From the NCBI RefSeq assembly GCF_900176165.1, contig NZ_FWWU01000004.1, positions 124,001 to 188,000 of the forward strand: DNA of 64,000 nucleotides, written 5' to 3'. Source of the DNA: Deinococcus hopiensis KR-140. Its GTDB lineage: Bacteria > Deinococcota > Deinococci > Deinococcales > Deinococcaceae. The notes beneath the pieces are model-generated. The model searched no databases and was not told the DNA's origin. It worked only from the letters and a program-made list of their open reading frames with translations. Shown here piece after piece: positions 56,513-64,000 of this stretch; position 1 is the first letter of the stretch; each line of letters starts with the position of its first letter. A program made the translations under genes and the position numbers.

Positions 56513-57440
56513 CCCTGGGCCTCTTCTCCGCGCAGGGCCTCGTCGGGAGCCTGAATGGCGGCCTCGATGGCCGGGCGGTTACCCGCGACGGCACGCGCCT
56601 CAATGCCGCCCGCTTTCAGGCGCGCCATCAGCCGTCCCAGGGCCGCGCCAGCCCGTCAGGTGCATGACGGCGCGGCCGTCGAAGTGGGCCCTGACCTGCT
56701 CGGTCCCCTCGTCCTCGGCGTTCATGTCGTGGACGATGGCCAGGATGCCCCGCCCGGGCAGCAGGGCCCTGGTCTCTCCCGGGGTCAGGCGGGGAGCCCC
56801 CTCCCCGGCCACGAAGCCCTCGCGCCGCAGGAAGGCGACGAAGCGGTCCATGCCGGGGCGCACTTTCACCCGGCGGGCGAGGTCACCGCCGGGGTTCAGA
56901 AACGGAAAAGGGCAGAACGGGCGGCTGGGGGTCAGGAAGCGGAACATTGCCTCCTCGTCCCGGTCCCCTGCGGCGTGAACGTCGGGGTCCAGGCCAAGCG
57001 CGGCGAGTGGCACGGCGACGTCGTCCGTGAGGTGGAGTTCACGGCGCCAGTTGTTGTGCACACGGTGGACGTAGCGCAGGCCTTCCTGTGAGGCCCAGCG
57101 GCTTGACCATACGCCCCAGGATGTTTCCGCCATCGCCCCGGGGCATAAAAGCGAAGCGGGCCTGCAACTGCGCGGGCGACGCGGGAAACAGCTCCACCTG
57201 AAAGGCGCGTTCCTCGCCAGACACGGGCGCGAGGAACGTGTGGCCCATGCCCTGCCGCCGGTACTCACCCGCCTCCACCGCTTCTGCGGTCAGGCGCGGG
57301 GACAGCACCAGCACGTCGAGGTCGCCGAAATCGGCCTTGTCGGTATGGTACAGGGGAATGCGCCGGGCGTTGCCGAGCACGGCCTGGAGGACGTCCCGTA
57401 CCCGCGCTTCGAGGCGCAGGTGGGGAACGCGTTCCAGCAT
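56509..57440 (-). pseudogene. Nucleotidyltransferase-like gene with two frameshifts
   Basis: Three consecutive frames make one protein of about 305 residues. The first, from ATG 57440, reads MLERVPHLRLEARVRDVLQ, then HTDKADFGDLDVLVLSP, to about 57,100. The second continues EGLRYVHRVHNNWRRELHL, RPGMDRFVAFLRREGF and HFDGRAVMHLTGWRG to about 56,655. The third ends LGRLMARLKAGGIEAR to a TAG at 56511-56509. FGDLDVL resembles a nucleotidyltransferase GD-x-D core, and the end resembles the C-terminal region of tRNA nucleotidyltransferases; this is a tentative reading. Two frameshifts make it non-functional unless they are sequencing errors. Confidence 0.6.
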
Positions 57441-57446
57441 TGAAAG

Positions 57447-57700
57447 TCAGGCCTCCCATTTGGCCTTCAGGGTCAGGTCCAAAGCGCGCGAGCGAATGCG
57501 GGGAAAGGCGTAGGGCGGACACGAGGTACCCTGTACTGGCGCAGCGGGCGACCTGGCAGACGCGCGAAGTCTTCCGGTTTCAGGCGCTGCAGGGCCGCGA
57601 GATCACCTTGCAGGGCCTGCTGGGCAACCGCTCCCCCGCCCCAGCGGCACGTCAGGAAAGAGCCACGGAGCGAGGTCCGGCACGCCGAGGTGCCTTCTGC
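57447..57700 (-). pseudogene. Upstream gene fragment with frameshift
   Basis: The coding-like sequence LKPEDFARLPGRPLRQYRVPRV then FPAFARAL breaks frame near 57,480. The other frame then gives DLTLKAKWEA and a TGA at 57449-57447, seven bases before the ATG of the nucleotidyltransferase-like gene. Such tight spacing suggests a former two-gene operon. The N-terminal part beyond about 57,700 is not readable. Family unknown. Confidence 0.45.
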
Positions 57701-57878
57701 GCGGCCGCCGCGCGGTGCGGAAGGGTCGTTGGGCCCTGCTCCGGTCTGCCGGTACCATACGGGCAGTGTGGGCAACGGGTACCGCTCCGCTCATTTGGCA
57801 GGGCCTGTAAACGGGGGATATGCGCAAGCACAGACGCGGCCCAGCTCGCTCGGGCAGGAGGGCCCCTCCGGGCGGCAC

Positions 57879-59588
57879 TCAGGCGGGCGTCTCCAGTGGG
57901 GTCACGTCCTGAGGTCCGTCGCCCTGGGAGCGGCCCTCCTCTTGCTCAGGCTGGTGTTCCTGGGACTGCGGCAAGGTGAAGCTGAAGGTGGCCCCCAGGC
58001 CCTCCTGCGCCTCGGCCCAGATGCGGCCTCCGTGGCGGGCGAGGATGCGCTTGACGTTGGAGAGCCCCACCCCTGCGCCCTCGAAGGCGTCGGGCGAGTG
58101 CAGGCGCTGGAAGACGCCGAACAGCTTGTGCCCGTAGGCCATATTGAAGCCCACCCCATTGTCGCGAACGTGCAGGACGTACTCCCCGCCCTCGCGCGTG
58201 CTCCAGACCTCCACGACAGCTTCCTCGCGCCCGCGGGAGTACTTCAGCGCGTTCGACAGCAGGTTGGTCATCACCTGCCGCAGCGCCGTGAGGTCGCCCT
58301 GGACCACGGGCAGCTCGCTGATCCGCCAGCGAACCACCCGGTCGCCGCATTCGTTTTGCAGGTGCGAAAGGACGTCTTGCACCAGCACGCCGAGGTCCAC
58401 CGGGCCGAAGCGCAGGTCCTGGCGTCCAGTGCGCGCGAATTCCAGCAGGCCCAGGATCAGGTCGTCCATGCGCCGGGTCGAGTCCTGAATGATGCGCAGG
58501 TAACGCTGGGCAGGCTCGGACATCGTCCTTTGCGCGTCGCGCCGCAACAGGTCCGCGAACGAGGCGATGTGCCGCAGCGGCGTGCGCAGATCGTGCGAGA
58601 TGGAATGGGCGAAGGCCTCAAGTTCGGCGTTTACGTCTTCGAGCTGCGCCGTGCGCTCCTGCACCCGCGCCTCCAGCGAGGCGTTGAGCGCCACGAGTTC
58701 GGCCTCGATCCGCTTGCGCTCGGTCACGTCGTGCCCGGTGGAGACGAAGTGGGTGATTCTGCCCGCCTCGTCCTTGATGGGCGTGAAGGTCTTTTCCTCG
58801 TAAAAGAGACTGCCGTCCTTGCGCCGACTCGCGAGCTCACCGCGGTACACCTCGCCGCGCAGCAGCAGGTCCCAGATATGCTCATACAGCGCCGGATCGT
58901 GGCCGTCGGGCCGCAGCACCCGGGAACGCTGCCCGAGAATCTCGGCGCGGCTGTAGCCGGTCAGGGCCACGAAGGCGGGGTTGACGTACTCAATCATCCC
59001 CTCGCGGTCCGTGATGAATACGGGATCGGCGGCCTGCTCCACCGCGCTCGACAGCTTGCGCATCTCGGTCTGCGCCCGTTGCCGCTCACGCTCGCTCTCG
59101 CGCCGGAGGCGGTCTTGTACCCGGCGGGCCTGCTGCGCCTCGAGCTCACGCAGCCGCCGCTCGTGCGCCTGTACCGTGCGCGTCTTCTGGTGCAGGTCCA
59201 CGAACACGCCCACCTTGGCCCGCAGGATCTCGGCCTGTACGGGCGAGTAAATAAAGTCCACCGCGCCCAGCGAGTACCCGCCCAGCATGTCTGCCTCCGC
59301 GCGGTCGTGGGCGGTCACGAAGATGATGGGCGTGGTCTCGGTCTGGACGCGGCTGCGAATCAGGCCCGCGGTCTCGAAGCCGTCCATCTCGGGCATCCGC
59401 ACGTCGAGCAAAATCACCGCGTACTCGTCTTGCAGCAGCAGGCGCAGCGCCTCGCGCCCGGAGGAGGCGAGCACCAGGTTTTGCCCCAGCGTTTCCAGCG
59501 CCGAGGCCAGGGCCAGGCGCTTGGCGTCCTGGTCGTCGACGATCAGGATGTTGGCGAGGGGCAGGGTATTGGCGGGGGGGGCGGTCAC
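57879..59588 (-). CDS. REC-PAS sensor histidine kinase
   Basis: A soluble 569-residue kinase. Residues 12-130 form a receiver (VDDQDAKR, LLDVRMPEMDGF, VDFIYSPV). A charged coiled coil follows (about 135-185), then a PAS/PAC domain (about 185-305, VFITDREGMIEYVNPAFVALTGY), a DHp helix (FAHSISHDLRTPLRHIASF) and an HATPase (NLLSNALKYS, DNGVGFNMAYGHKLF, GAGVGLSNVKRIL). The Gln/Glu-rich C-terminus is disordered. The GTG start overlaps the TGA of cheR (GTGA). With CheR and the upstream hybrid kinase it forms a three-gene phosphorelay operon. Confidence 0.93.
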   Translation of the reverse strand: MTAPPANTLPLANILIVDDQDAKRLALASALETLGQNLVLASSGREALRLLLQDEYAVILLDVRMPEMDGFETAGLIRSRVQTETTPIIFVTAHDRAEADMLGGYSLGAVDFIYSPVQAEILRAKVGVFVDLHQKTRTVQAHERRLRELEAQQARRVQDRLRRESERERQRAQTEMRKLSSAVEQAADPVFITDREGMIEYVNPAFVALTGYSRAEILGQRSRVLRPDGHDPALYEHIWDLLLRGEVYRGELASRRKDGSLFYEEKTFTPIKDEAGRITHFVSTGHDVTERKRIEAELVALNASLEARVQERTAQLEDVNAELEAFAHSISHDLRTPLRHIASFADLLRRDAQRTMSEPAQRYLRIIQDSTRRMDDLILGLLEFARTGRQDLRFGPVDLGVLVQDVLSHLQNECGDRVVRWRISELPVVQGDLTALRQVMTNLLSNALKYSRGREEAVVEVWSTREGGEYVLHVRDNGVGFNMAYGHKLFGVFQRLHSPDAFEGAGVGLSNVKRILARHGGRIWAEAQEGLGATFSFTLPQSQEHQPEQEEGRSQGDGPQDVTPLETPA

Positions 59589-60424
59589 GCGATTCTCCGG
59601 TACAGTTTCTCACGGTAGTTCAGGGTTTCAAAGTGGGCGCTGTGAGGAGAGAACTCCAGCGTCTCATGCTGCCCCAGCCCCAGCACCCCGAACGTGACCA
59701 GACTGGCGTGCAGCAGGCCCTGCACCTGCTCTTGCAGCGGCCGGGCGAAATAGATCATCACGTTGCGGCACAAGATCAGGTGAAACTCGTTGAAGGACCC
59801 GTCGGTCACCAGGTTGTGCTGGCCCCAGATCACGTTCTGCCGCAGCGGGGCGCTGACGAGCGCGTGCCCCTGCCCCTGGGTGAAATACGCGCTGAAGGAA
59901 CGCGCGCCGCCCGCGTCGGTGTAGTTACGGGCGTATCCGGCCAGCTTCTCGGCCGAATAGATGCCCTGCCGCGCCACCGCCAGCGCCGGAGCGCTCACGT
60001 CCGTGGCGTACAGCCGGGTGCGGGAAAGCAGTCCCGCCTCTTCGAGCAGGATCGCCAGCGAGTAGACCTCCTCGCCGGTCGAGCAGCCCGCGTGCCACAC
60101 GCGCAAGAAGGGATGGGTCCGCAGCACGGGCAGGACCTGCTCTCGCAGCGCGCGGTAGAAAGAGGGGTCGCGGAACATCTCGGTGACCTGGATGGACAGG
60201 GCCGCCACCAGCCGGGTCATGGCGGCCGGATCGTGCAGCACCCGGTCTTGCAGGGCGCTGACGGTGGGGAGACGCTCGGCCTGCAGGCAGTGCAGCACGC
60301 GGCGGCGCACGGTGCCCGGTGCGTAGCCCCGAAAGTCGTGGCCGTAGTGCTGGTACACGCCTTCGAGCAGCAGCGTGATCTCGATCTGTTCCAGGGCGTC
60401 GGTGGGAGGCGAGAGGGGCGACAT
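59585..60424 (-). CDS. cheR: CheR-type protein methyltransferase
   Basis: A 279-residue S-adenosylmethionine-dependent glutamate O-methyltransferase. The N-terminal all-helical domain (GVYQHYGHDFRGYAPGTVRRRVLHCL) and the SAM-binding HAGCSTGEEVYSLAILL, YATDVSAPAL and HLILCRNVMIYF motifs are present. Normally CheR methylates chemoreceptors; here no receptor, CheA or CheB gene is adjacent. It is placed between two large kinases, as in stress or phosphorelay operons where CheR acts on HAMP-rich signalling proteins. The start lies one base after the stop of the hybrid kinase, and its end overlaps the REC-PAS kinase start. Confidence 0.92.
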   Translation of the reverse strand: MSPLSPPTDALEQIEITLLLEGVYQHYGHDFRGYAPGTVRRRVLHCLQAERLPTVSALQDRVLHDPAAMTRLVAALSIQVTEMFRDPSFYRALREQVLPVLRTHPFLRVWHAGCSTGEEVYSLAILLEEAGLLSRTRLYATDVSAPALAVARQGIYSAEKLAGYARNYTDAGGARSFSAYFTQGQGHALVSAPLRQNVIWGQHNLVTDGSFNEFHLILCRNVMIYFARPLQEQVQGLLHASLVTFGVLGLGQHETLEFSPHSAHFETLNYREKLYRRIA

Positions 60425-60425
60425 A

Positions 60426-63400
60426 TCAGCGTGAGAGCCAAACCCGCAGCAGCGAGAGCAGTTGATCGGTGTTCACCGGCTTGGAGATGTAATCCGAGGC
60501 GCCTGACTCAATGGACTTCTCGCGGTCGCCGGGCATGGCCTTGGCGGTCAGGGAGATGATCGGCAACGACTTGAACTTGCGGTTTTGCCGGATCAGGCGG
60601 GTGGTCTCGTACCCGTCGAGTTCGGGCATCATCACGTCCATCAGCACGGCGTCGATGTCGGGGGTGCTTTCGAGCATGCTGATCGCGTCGCGGCCGTTTT
60701 CCGCCGTGTAGACGGTCATGCGGTGGCGTTCGAGCACAGCGGTCAAGGCGAAGATGTTCCGGATGTCGTCGTCCACCACAAGCACCCGGCGGCCCTGCAG
60801 AGTGGGGTCTTGCTGCCGCGCCCCCTCCAGAATCTGCCGCTTGGCTTCGGGCAGGTTGGCCTCCACGCGGTGCAGGAAGAGCGTTACCTCGTCGAGCAGC
60901 CGCTCGGGCGAACGAACGTCCTTGAGGATGATCGACTTGGCCGCCTTGCGCAGCTGCGTCTCCTGCTGCCGCGTGAGGTCCTGCGCGGTATAGACGATGA
61001 CCGGGATGGACTTGTACGCGGGATTCTTCTGCAGGGCCTGAATCAGCTCAAAGCCGGTCATGTCGGTGAGCTGCAGGTCCAGCACGATGCAGTCGAAGGG
61101 CGTGGCCTCCAGCGCGGCGAGGGCTTCGGCGCCGCTGCTCACCGCCGTGGTTTTCACGTCACCGTTGCCGATCAGCTCCACGATGTTCTCCCGCTGCGCC
61201 GGATCGTCCTCGATCACCAGCAGGTTTTTGACCCGCCGGGCAATGAACGACTCCAAGTTGGCAAAGGCGCGGGTCAGCGCCGCCTTGTCGCCCGACTTGG
61301 TGACGTGATCGAGCGCGCCCAGCTTGCGCCCGGTCAGGGTGGCTTCCTCGCCGGAGATGATGTGCACCGGGATGTGCCGGGTGGCCGGGTCGTGCTTGAG
61401 GTGGTCGAGCACCGCCCAGCCGCTCGTGTCGGGCAGCGACAGGTCGAGCGTGACCGCCGTGGGCCGGTACGTCTGCGCCAGGGTAATGGCCTGGTCCCCG
61501 CGCGTGGCGATGAGCCCCAGAAAGCCGCGTTCATGCGCCAGCTCCAGCAGGATGCCCGCGTAGGTGGGGTCGTCTTCCACGATAAGCACGGTGCGGTCGC
61601 CAGGCTGAATGACGGCCCGGTCGTCACCGACGTGCGCGGAGGGCAACGGCGCGGCGGTCCCTTCCGCCGCCGGAACGGGCGAGATGGGTGCCAGGCTGGA
61701 AGCGCCGCCGACGCTGCTGGCCGAGGGGGTGTCCAGGCCCGTCCAACCCATGCTGGAGGTGGTGTTCAGGCCCACCACCATATTCCGCGCGCCACCCGCG
61801 GCCGGGGTGAAGTCCATTCCCCGCCGCCCCGCGGGCAGGTACAGCGTGAAGACGCTGCCCGAGCCCGGCGTACTCTCCAGCGTGATCTCGCCGCCCAGAA
61901 TGCGCGCGAGCTCGCGGCTGATCGCCAGCCCCAGACCGGTGCCGCCGTACTTGCGGCTGGTGGAACCGTCGGCCTGCTGGAACGCCTCGAAAATCACGCG
62001 CTGCTTATCGGCGGGGATGCCGATGCCGGTGTCGGTCACCCGGAAGGCCACCACGCCTGGCGCACGCAGGAGCGAGGTGTTGTCCAGGCTCCAGCCGCCC
62101 ACGGCCGGGGCGACCTCCAGCGTGACCGAGCCGCGAGAGGTGAACTTGAAAGCGTTGGCAAGCAGGTTTTTTAGAATCTGGAGCAGGCGCTTCTCGTCGG
62201 TGGCGAGGCTGGCGGGCAGCGAGGAATCGAAGCGCAACTCGAAGCCCACACCCTTGTCGGCGGCGACGGGCGCGAACGTCGCTTCCAGCGCCTCGCCGAC
62301 CACGCGGTAGGGCACATCCGCCACGTCCGCCGTCACGGTACCCGACTCCACCTTGGACAGGTCGAGGATGTCGTTGATCAGGTTGAGCAGGTCATTGCCG
62401 GAAGCGTAGATCGTCTTGGCGTAGTTCTGCTGCTGGGCCGAGAGGTTGCCTTCCGGATTCTCGCGCAGTTGATTGGCGAGCAGCAGCAGGCTGTTGAGCG
62501 GCGTACGCAACTCGTGGCTCATGTTTGCCAGAAATTCGCTCTTGTACTTGGAGGTCAGCGCGAGCTGCGCGGCCTTTTCCTCCAGCGCCTGCCGCGCCGA
62601 CTCCACCTCGTGGTTCTTGCGTTCCACCTCGCGGTTTTGTTCGGCCAGCAGCCGGGCCTTTTCTTCCAGCTCCTCGTTGGTCTGGCGCAGCTCTTCTTGC
62701 TGGCTCTGGAGTTCCTGCGCCATGCCCTGCGACTGCGCGAGCAGCGTTTCGGTGCGCATGGTGGCCTGAATGGTATTGAGCACGATGCCGATGGACTCGG
62801 TGAGCTGCTCCAGAAAGGCGATGTGCGTGGGACTGAAGGTGCTGAAGGAGGCCAGCTCCACCACGGCTTTGGTCTGCTGCTCGAACACCACCGGCAGCAC
62901 GATGATGCTCGTCGGTGTGGCGGCCCCCAGCCCTGAGTTGATCTGTACGTAGTCGTGCGGTACGTGCGTCAGCACGATAGGCTGCTGCTCCAGCGCACAC
63001 TGCCCCACCAGGCCCTCGCCCAGTAGAAAGCGGTTGCCCAGGCCCTTGCGCTCGCGGTAGGCGTAGCTCGCCTGCAGTTGCAGCGTCGGGGTGGGCGCGT
63101 CCTCGTCCATGGTGTAGAAGACGCCGTGACTGGCCTTGACCAGCGGCGCGAGCTCGGAGAGGATCAGGCGGCTGACCGTTAGCAGGTCGCGCTGGCCCTG
63201 CAGCATCCGGGTAAAGCGCGCCAGGTTGGTCTTGAGCCAGTCCTGCTCCTCGTTTTTCTCGGTCGTGTCGCGCAGGTTGTGGATCATCGCGTTGATGTTG
63301 TCTTTCAGCGCGTCCAGCTCACCCCGGGCGTCAAGATTGATCGAGCGGGTGAGGTCCCCCTTGGTCACGGCGGTCGCCACCTCGGCAATCGCCCGCACCT

Positions 63401-64000
63401 GCGTGGTCAGGTTGGCGGCCAGCCGGTTCACGTTGTCCGTGAGGTCCTTCCAGGTGCCCGAAGCGCCCGGCACGCTGGCCTGTCCGCCCAGACGCCCCTC
63501 CACGCCCACCTCGCGCGCCACGCCCGTGACCTGATCGGCAAACGTGGCCAGCGTGTCGATCATGGAGTTGATCGTCTCGGCGAGCTCGGCGATCTCACCC
63601 TTGGCCTCCAGCGTCAGCTTGCGCTTGAGATCCCCGTTCGCCACCGAGGTCACCACCTGCGCGATCCCACGCACCTGATCGGTGAGGTTCGACGCCATGA
63701 AGTTCACGTTGTCGGTGAGGTCCTTCCACGTTCCGCCCACACCGCGCACATCGGCCTGACCCCCGAGCTTGCCTTCCGTGCCCACCTCGCGCGCCACGCG
63801 GGTCACCTCGCCCGCAAAGCTGTTCAGCTGGTCCACCATCGTGTTGATGGTGTCTTTCAGCTCCAGCAGTTCGCCGCGCACGTCCACGGTGATCTTTTTA
63901 CTCAGGTCCCCGTTCGCCACGGCGGTGGTGACGAAGGCGATGTTGCGCACCTGGCTGGTGAGGTTGCCGGCCATGAAGTTCACGCTGTCGGTGAGGTCCT
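60426..64000 (-). CDS. HAMP-array hybrid histidine kinase with three receivers, 5' partial
   Basis: About 1190 residues are visible and the frame continues past the right edge. It begins within an array of HAMP domains repeated every 92 residues (GTWKDLTDNVN spacing). A GAF domain (about 290-430), a coiled coil (about 440-510, QELQSQQEELRQTNEELEEK), a DHp helix (FLANMSHELRTPLNSLLLLAN) and an HATPase (ILKNLLANAFKFTSRG, GGTGLGLAISREL) follow. Three receivers end the protein: LIVEDDPTYAGI, LVIEDDPAQREN and LVVDDDIRNIF, each with an Asp acceptor (DLSLPD, DLQLTD, DVMMPE). Cytosolic poly-HAMP kinases respond to osmotic or envelope stress in several bacteria. It heads the operon with cheR. Confidence 0.95.
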   Translation of the reverse strand, partial: DLTDSVNFMAGNLTSQVRNIAFVTTAVANGDLSKKITVDVRGELLELKDTINTMVDQLNSFAGEVTRVAREVGTEGKLGGQADVRGVGGTWKDLTDNVNFMASNLTDQVRGIAQVVTSVANGDLKRKLTLEAKGEIAELAETINSMIDTLATFADQVTGVAREVGVEGRLGGQASVPGASGTWKDLTDNVNRLAANLTTQVRAIAEVATAVTKGDLTRSINLDARGELDALKDNINAMIHNLRDTTEKNEEQDWLKTNLARFTRMLQGQRDLLTVSRLILSELAPLVKASHGVFYTMDEDAPTPTLQLQASYAYRERKGLGNRFLLGEGLVGQCALEQQPIVLTHVPHDYVQINSGLGAATPTSIIVLPVVFEQQTKAVVELASFSTFSPTHIAFLEQLTESIGIVLNTIQATMRTETLLAQSQGMAQELQSQQEELRQTNEELEEKARLLAEQNREVERKNHEVESARQALEEKAAQLALTSKYKSEFLANMSHELRTPLNSLLLLANQLRENPEGNLSAQQQNYAKTIYASGNDLLNLINDILDLSKVESGTVTADVADVPYRVVGEALEATFAPVAADKGVGFELRFDSSLPASLATDEKRLLQILKNLLANAFKFTSRGSVTLEVAPAVGGWSLDNTSLLRAPGVVAFRVTDTGIGIPADKQRVIFEAFQQADGSTSRKYGGTGLGLAISRELARILGGEITLESTPGSGSVFTLYLPAGRRGMDFTPAAGGARNMVVGLNTTSSMGWTGLDTPSASSVGGASSLAPISPVPAAEGTAAPLPSAHVGDDRAVIQPGDRTVLIVEDDPTYAGILLELAHERGFLGLIATRGDQAITLAQTYRPTAVTLDLSLPDTSGWAVLDHLKHDPATRHIPVHIISGEEATLTGRKLGALDHVTKSGDKAALTRAFANLESFIARRVKNLLVIEDDPAQRENIVELIGNGDVKTTAVSSGAEALAALEATPFDCIVLDLQLTDMTGFELIQALQKNPAYKSIPVIVYTAQDLTRQQETQLRKAAKSIILKDVRSPERLLDEVTLFLHRVEANLPEAKRQILEGARQQDPTLQGRRVLVVDDDIRNIFALTAVLERHRMTVYTAENGRDAISMLESTPDIDAVLMDVMMPELDGYETTRLIRQNRKFKSLPIISLTAKAMPGDREKSIESGASDYISKPVNTDQLLSLLRVWLSR
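63150..64000 (-). repeat. Tandem 276-bp HAMP-coding repeats
   Basis: Near-identical blocks recur with 274-276-base period; for example GTGAGGTCCTTCCA-type sequence occurs near 63,438, 63,714 and 63,990. Each unit encodes one 92-residue HAMP/linker module. The array continues past the window, so the number of units is unknown. Confidence 0.75.

Noticed and set aside
57690..59618. 642-codon plus-strand frame opposite the REC-PAS kinase
   Set aside because: Antisense shadow of a well-supported kinase gene; no recognisable domain.

Overview
The window reads as chromosomal DNA of a high-GC bacterium of the genus Deinococcus or a close relative. This is an inference from gene content, not from a marker: there is no rRNA or tRNA here. 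The supporting content is an XPB helicase with a Bax1-like nuclease, long GAF/HAMP histidine kinases, many GTG/TTG starts, Deinococcus-style tyrosine recombinases and many carbohydrate ABC systems. Two genes run off the window: the aldo/keto reductase at the left edge and the giant HAMP histidine kinase at the right edge.

Layout. 1-7.2 kb: end of an aldo/keto reductase gene, a small conserved-looking protein, a NanE-LOG gene pair, and a four-gene minus-strand sugar operon (binding protein, two permeases, secreted GH43 glycosidase) with a readable promoter. 7.5-10 kb: a Kir-type potassium channel gene and a decayed stretch (TetR, short-chain dehydrogenase and DHFR-like remnants) that keeps an intact double operator. 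10-20 kb: signalling block with a GAF-GGDEF-EAL protein, YnfA, a response-regulator/thioredoxin-reductase fusion lacking the CxxC, a cyclic-nucleotide-domain kinase, a UBP zinc finger and a 1053-aa PAS/GAF kinase. 20-26.5 kb: gltB-gltD. 26.5-33.3 kb: accessory region with a MITE-like element, AraC and GNAT relics, an apparently active tyrosine recombinase beside a perfect 19-bp inverted repeat, a renalase-like oxidoreductase, an RNase H-like fusion, a YdcF protein and a broken luciferase-like monooxygenase gene. 33.3-37.3 kb: a probable operon of DUF3006, ComEC-like metallo-hydrolase with Excalibur tail, XPB and Bax1. 37.6-42.8 kb: PnkP-like phosphatase, mannose-6-phosphate isomerase, YghZ-type reductase and an orphan type III-like DNA methyltransferase. 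43.6-49.5 kb: VOC protein, tryptophan 2,3-dioxygenase, DUF624-like membrane protein and a second sugar ABC operon ending in a strong bidirectional terminator. 49.6-55.6 kb: surface-polysaccharide block (glycosyltransferase, UDP-galactopyranose mutase, response regulator, a cyclic-di-GMP-I riboswitch in front of a secreted beta-helix lipoprotein, GH16 hydrolase). 55.6-57.9 kb: a tyrosine recombinase homologue lacking catalytic residues, convergent with a two-gene unit broken by several frameshifts. 57.9-64 kb: REC-PAS kinase, CheR and the HAMP-array hybrid kinase with three receiver domains.

How it fits together. The best new lead is the c-di-GMP-I riboswitch at about 52,975-53,064. Its promoter, aptamer and ribosome binding site can all be read, and it leads into a beta-helix/GH16 pair beside galactofuranose and glycosyltransferase genes. 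A c-di-GMP turnover enzyme lies in the same window. The second is the Zn-finger / cyclic-nucleotide-kinase / REC-flavoprotein module, which looks like a redox or nitrosative sensing system. The pseudogenes cluster around the two recombinase genes, which suggests that these are the plastic parts of an otherwise ordinary chromosomal segment.
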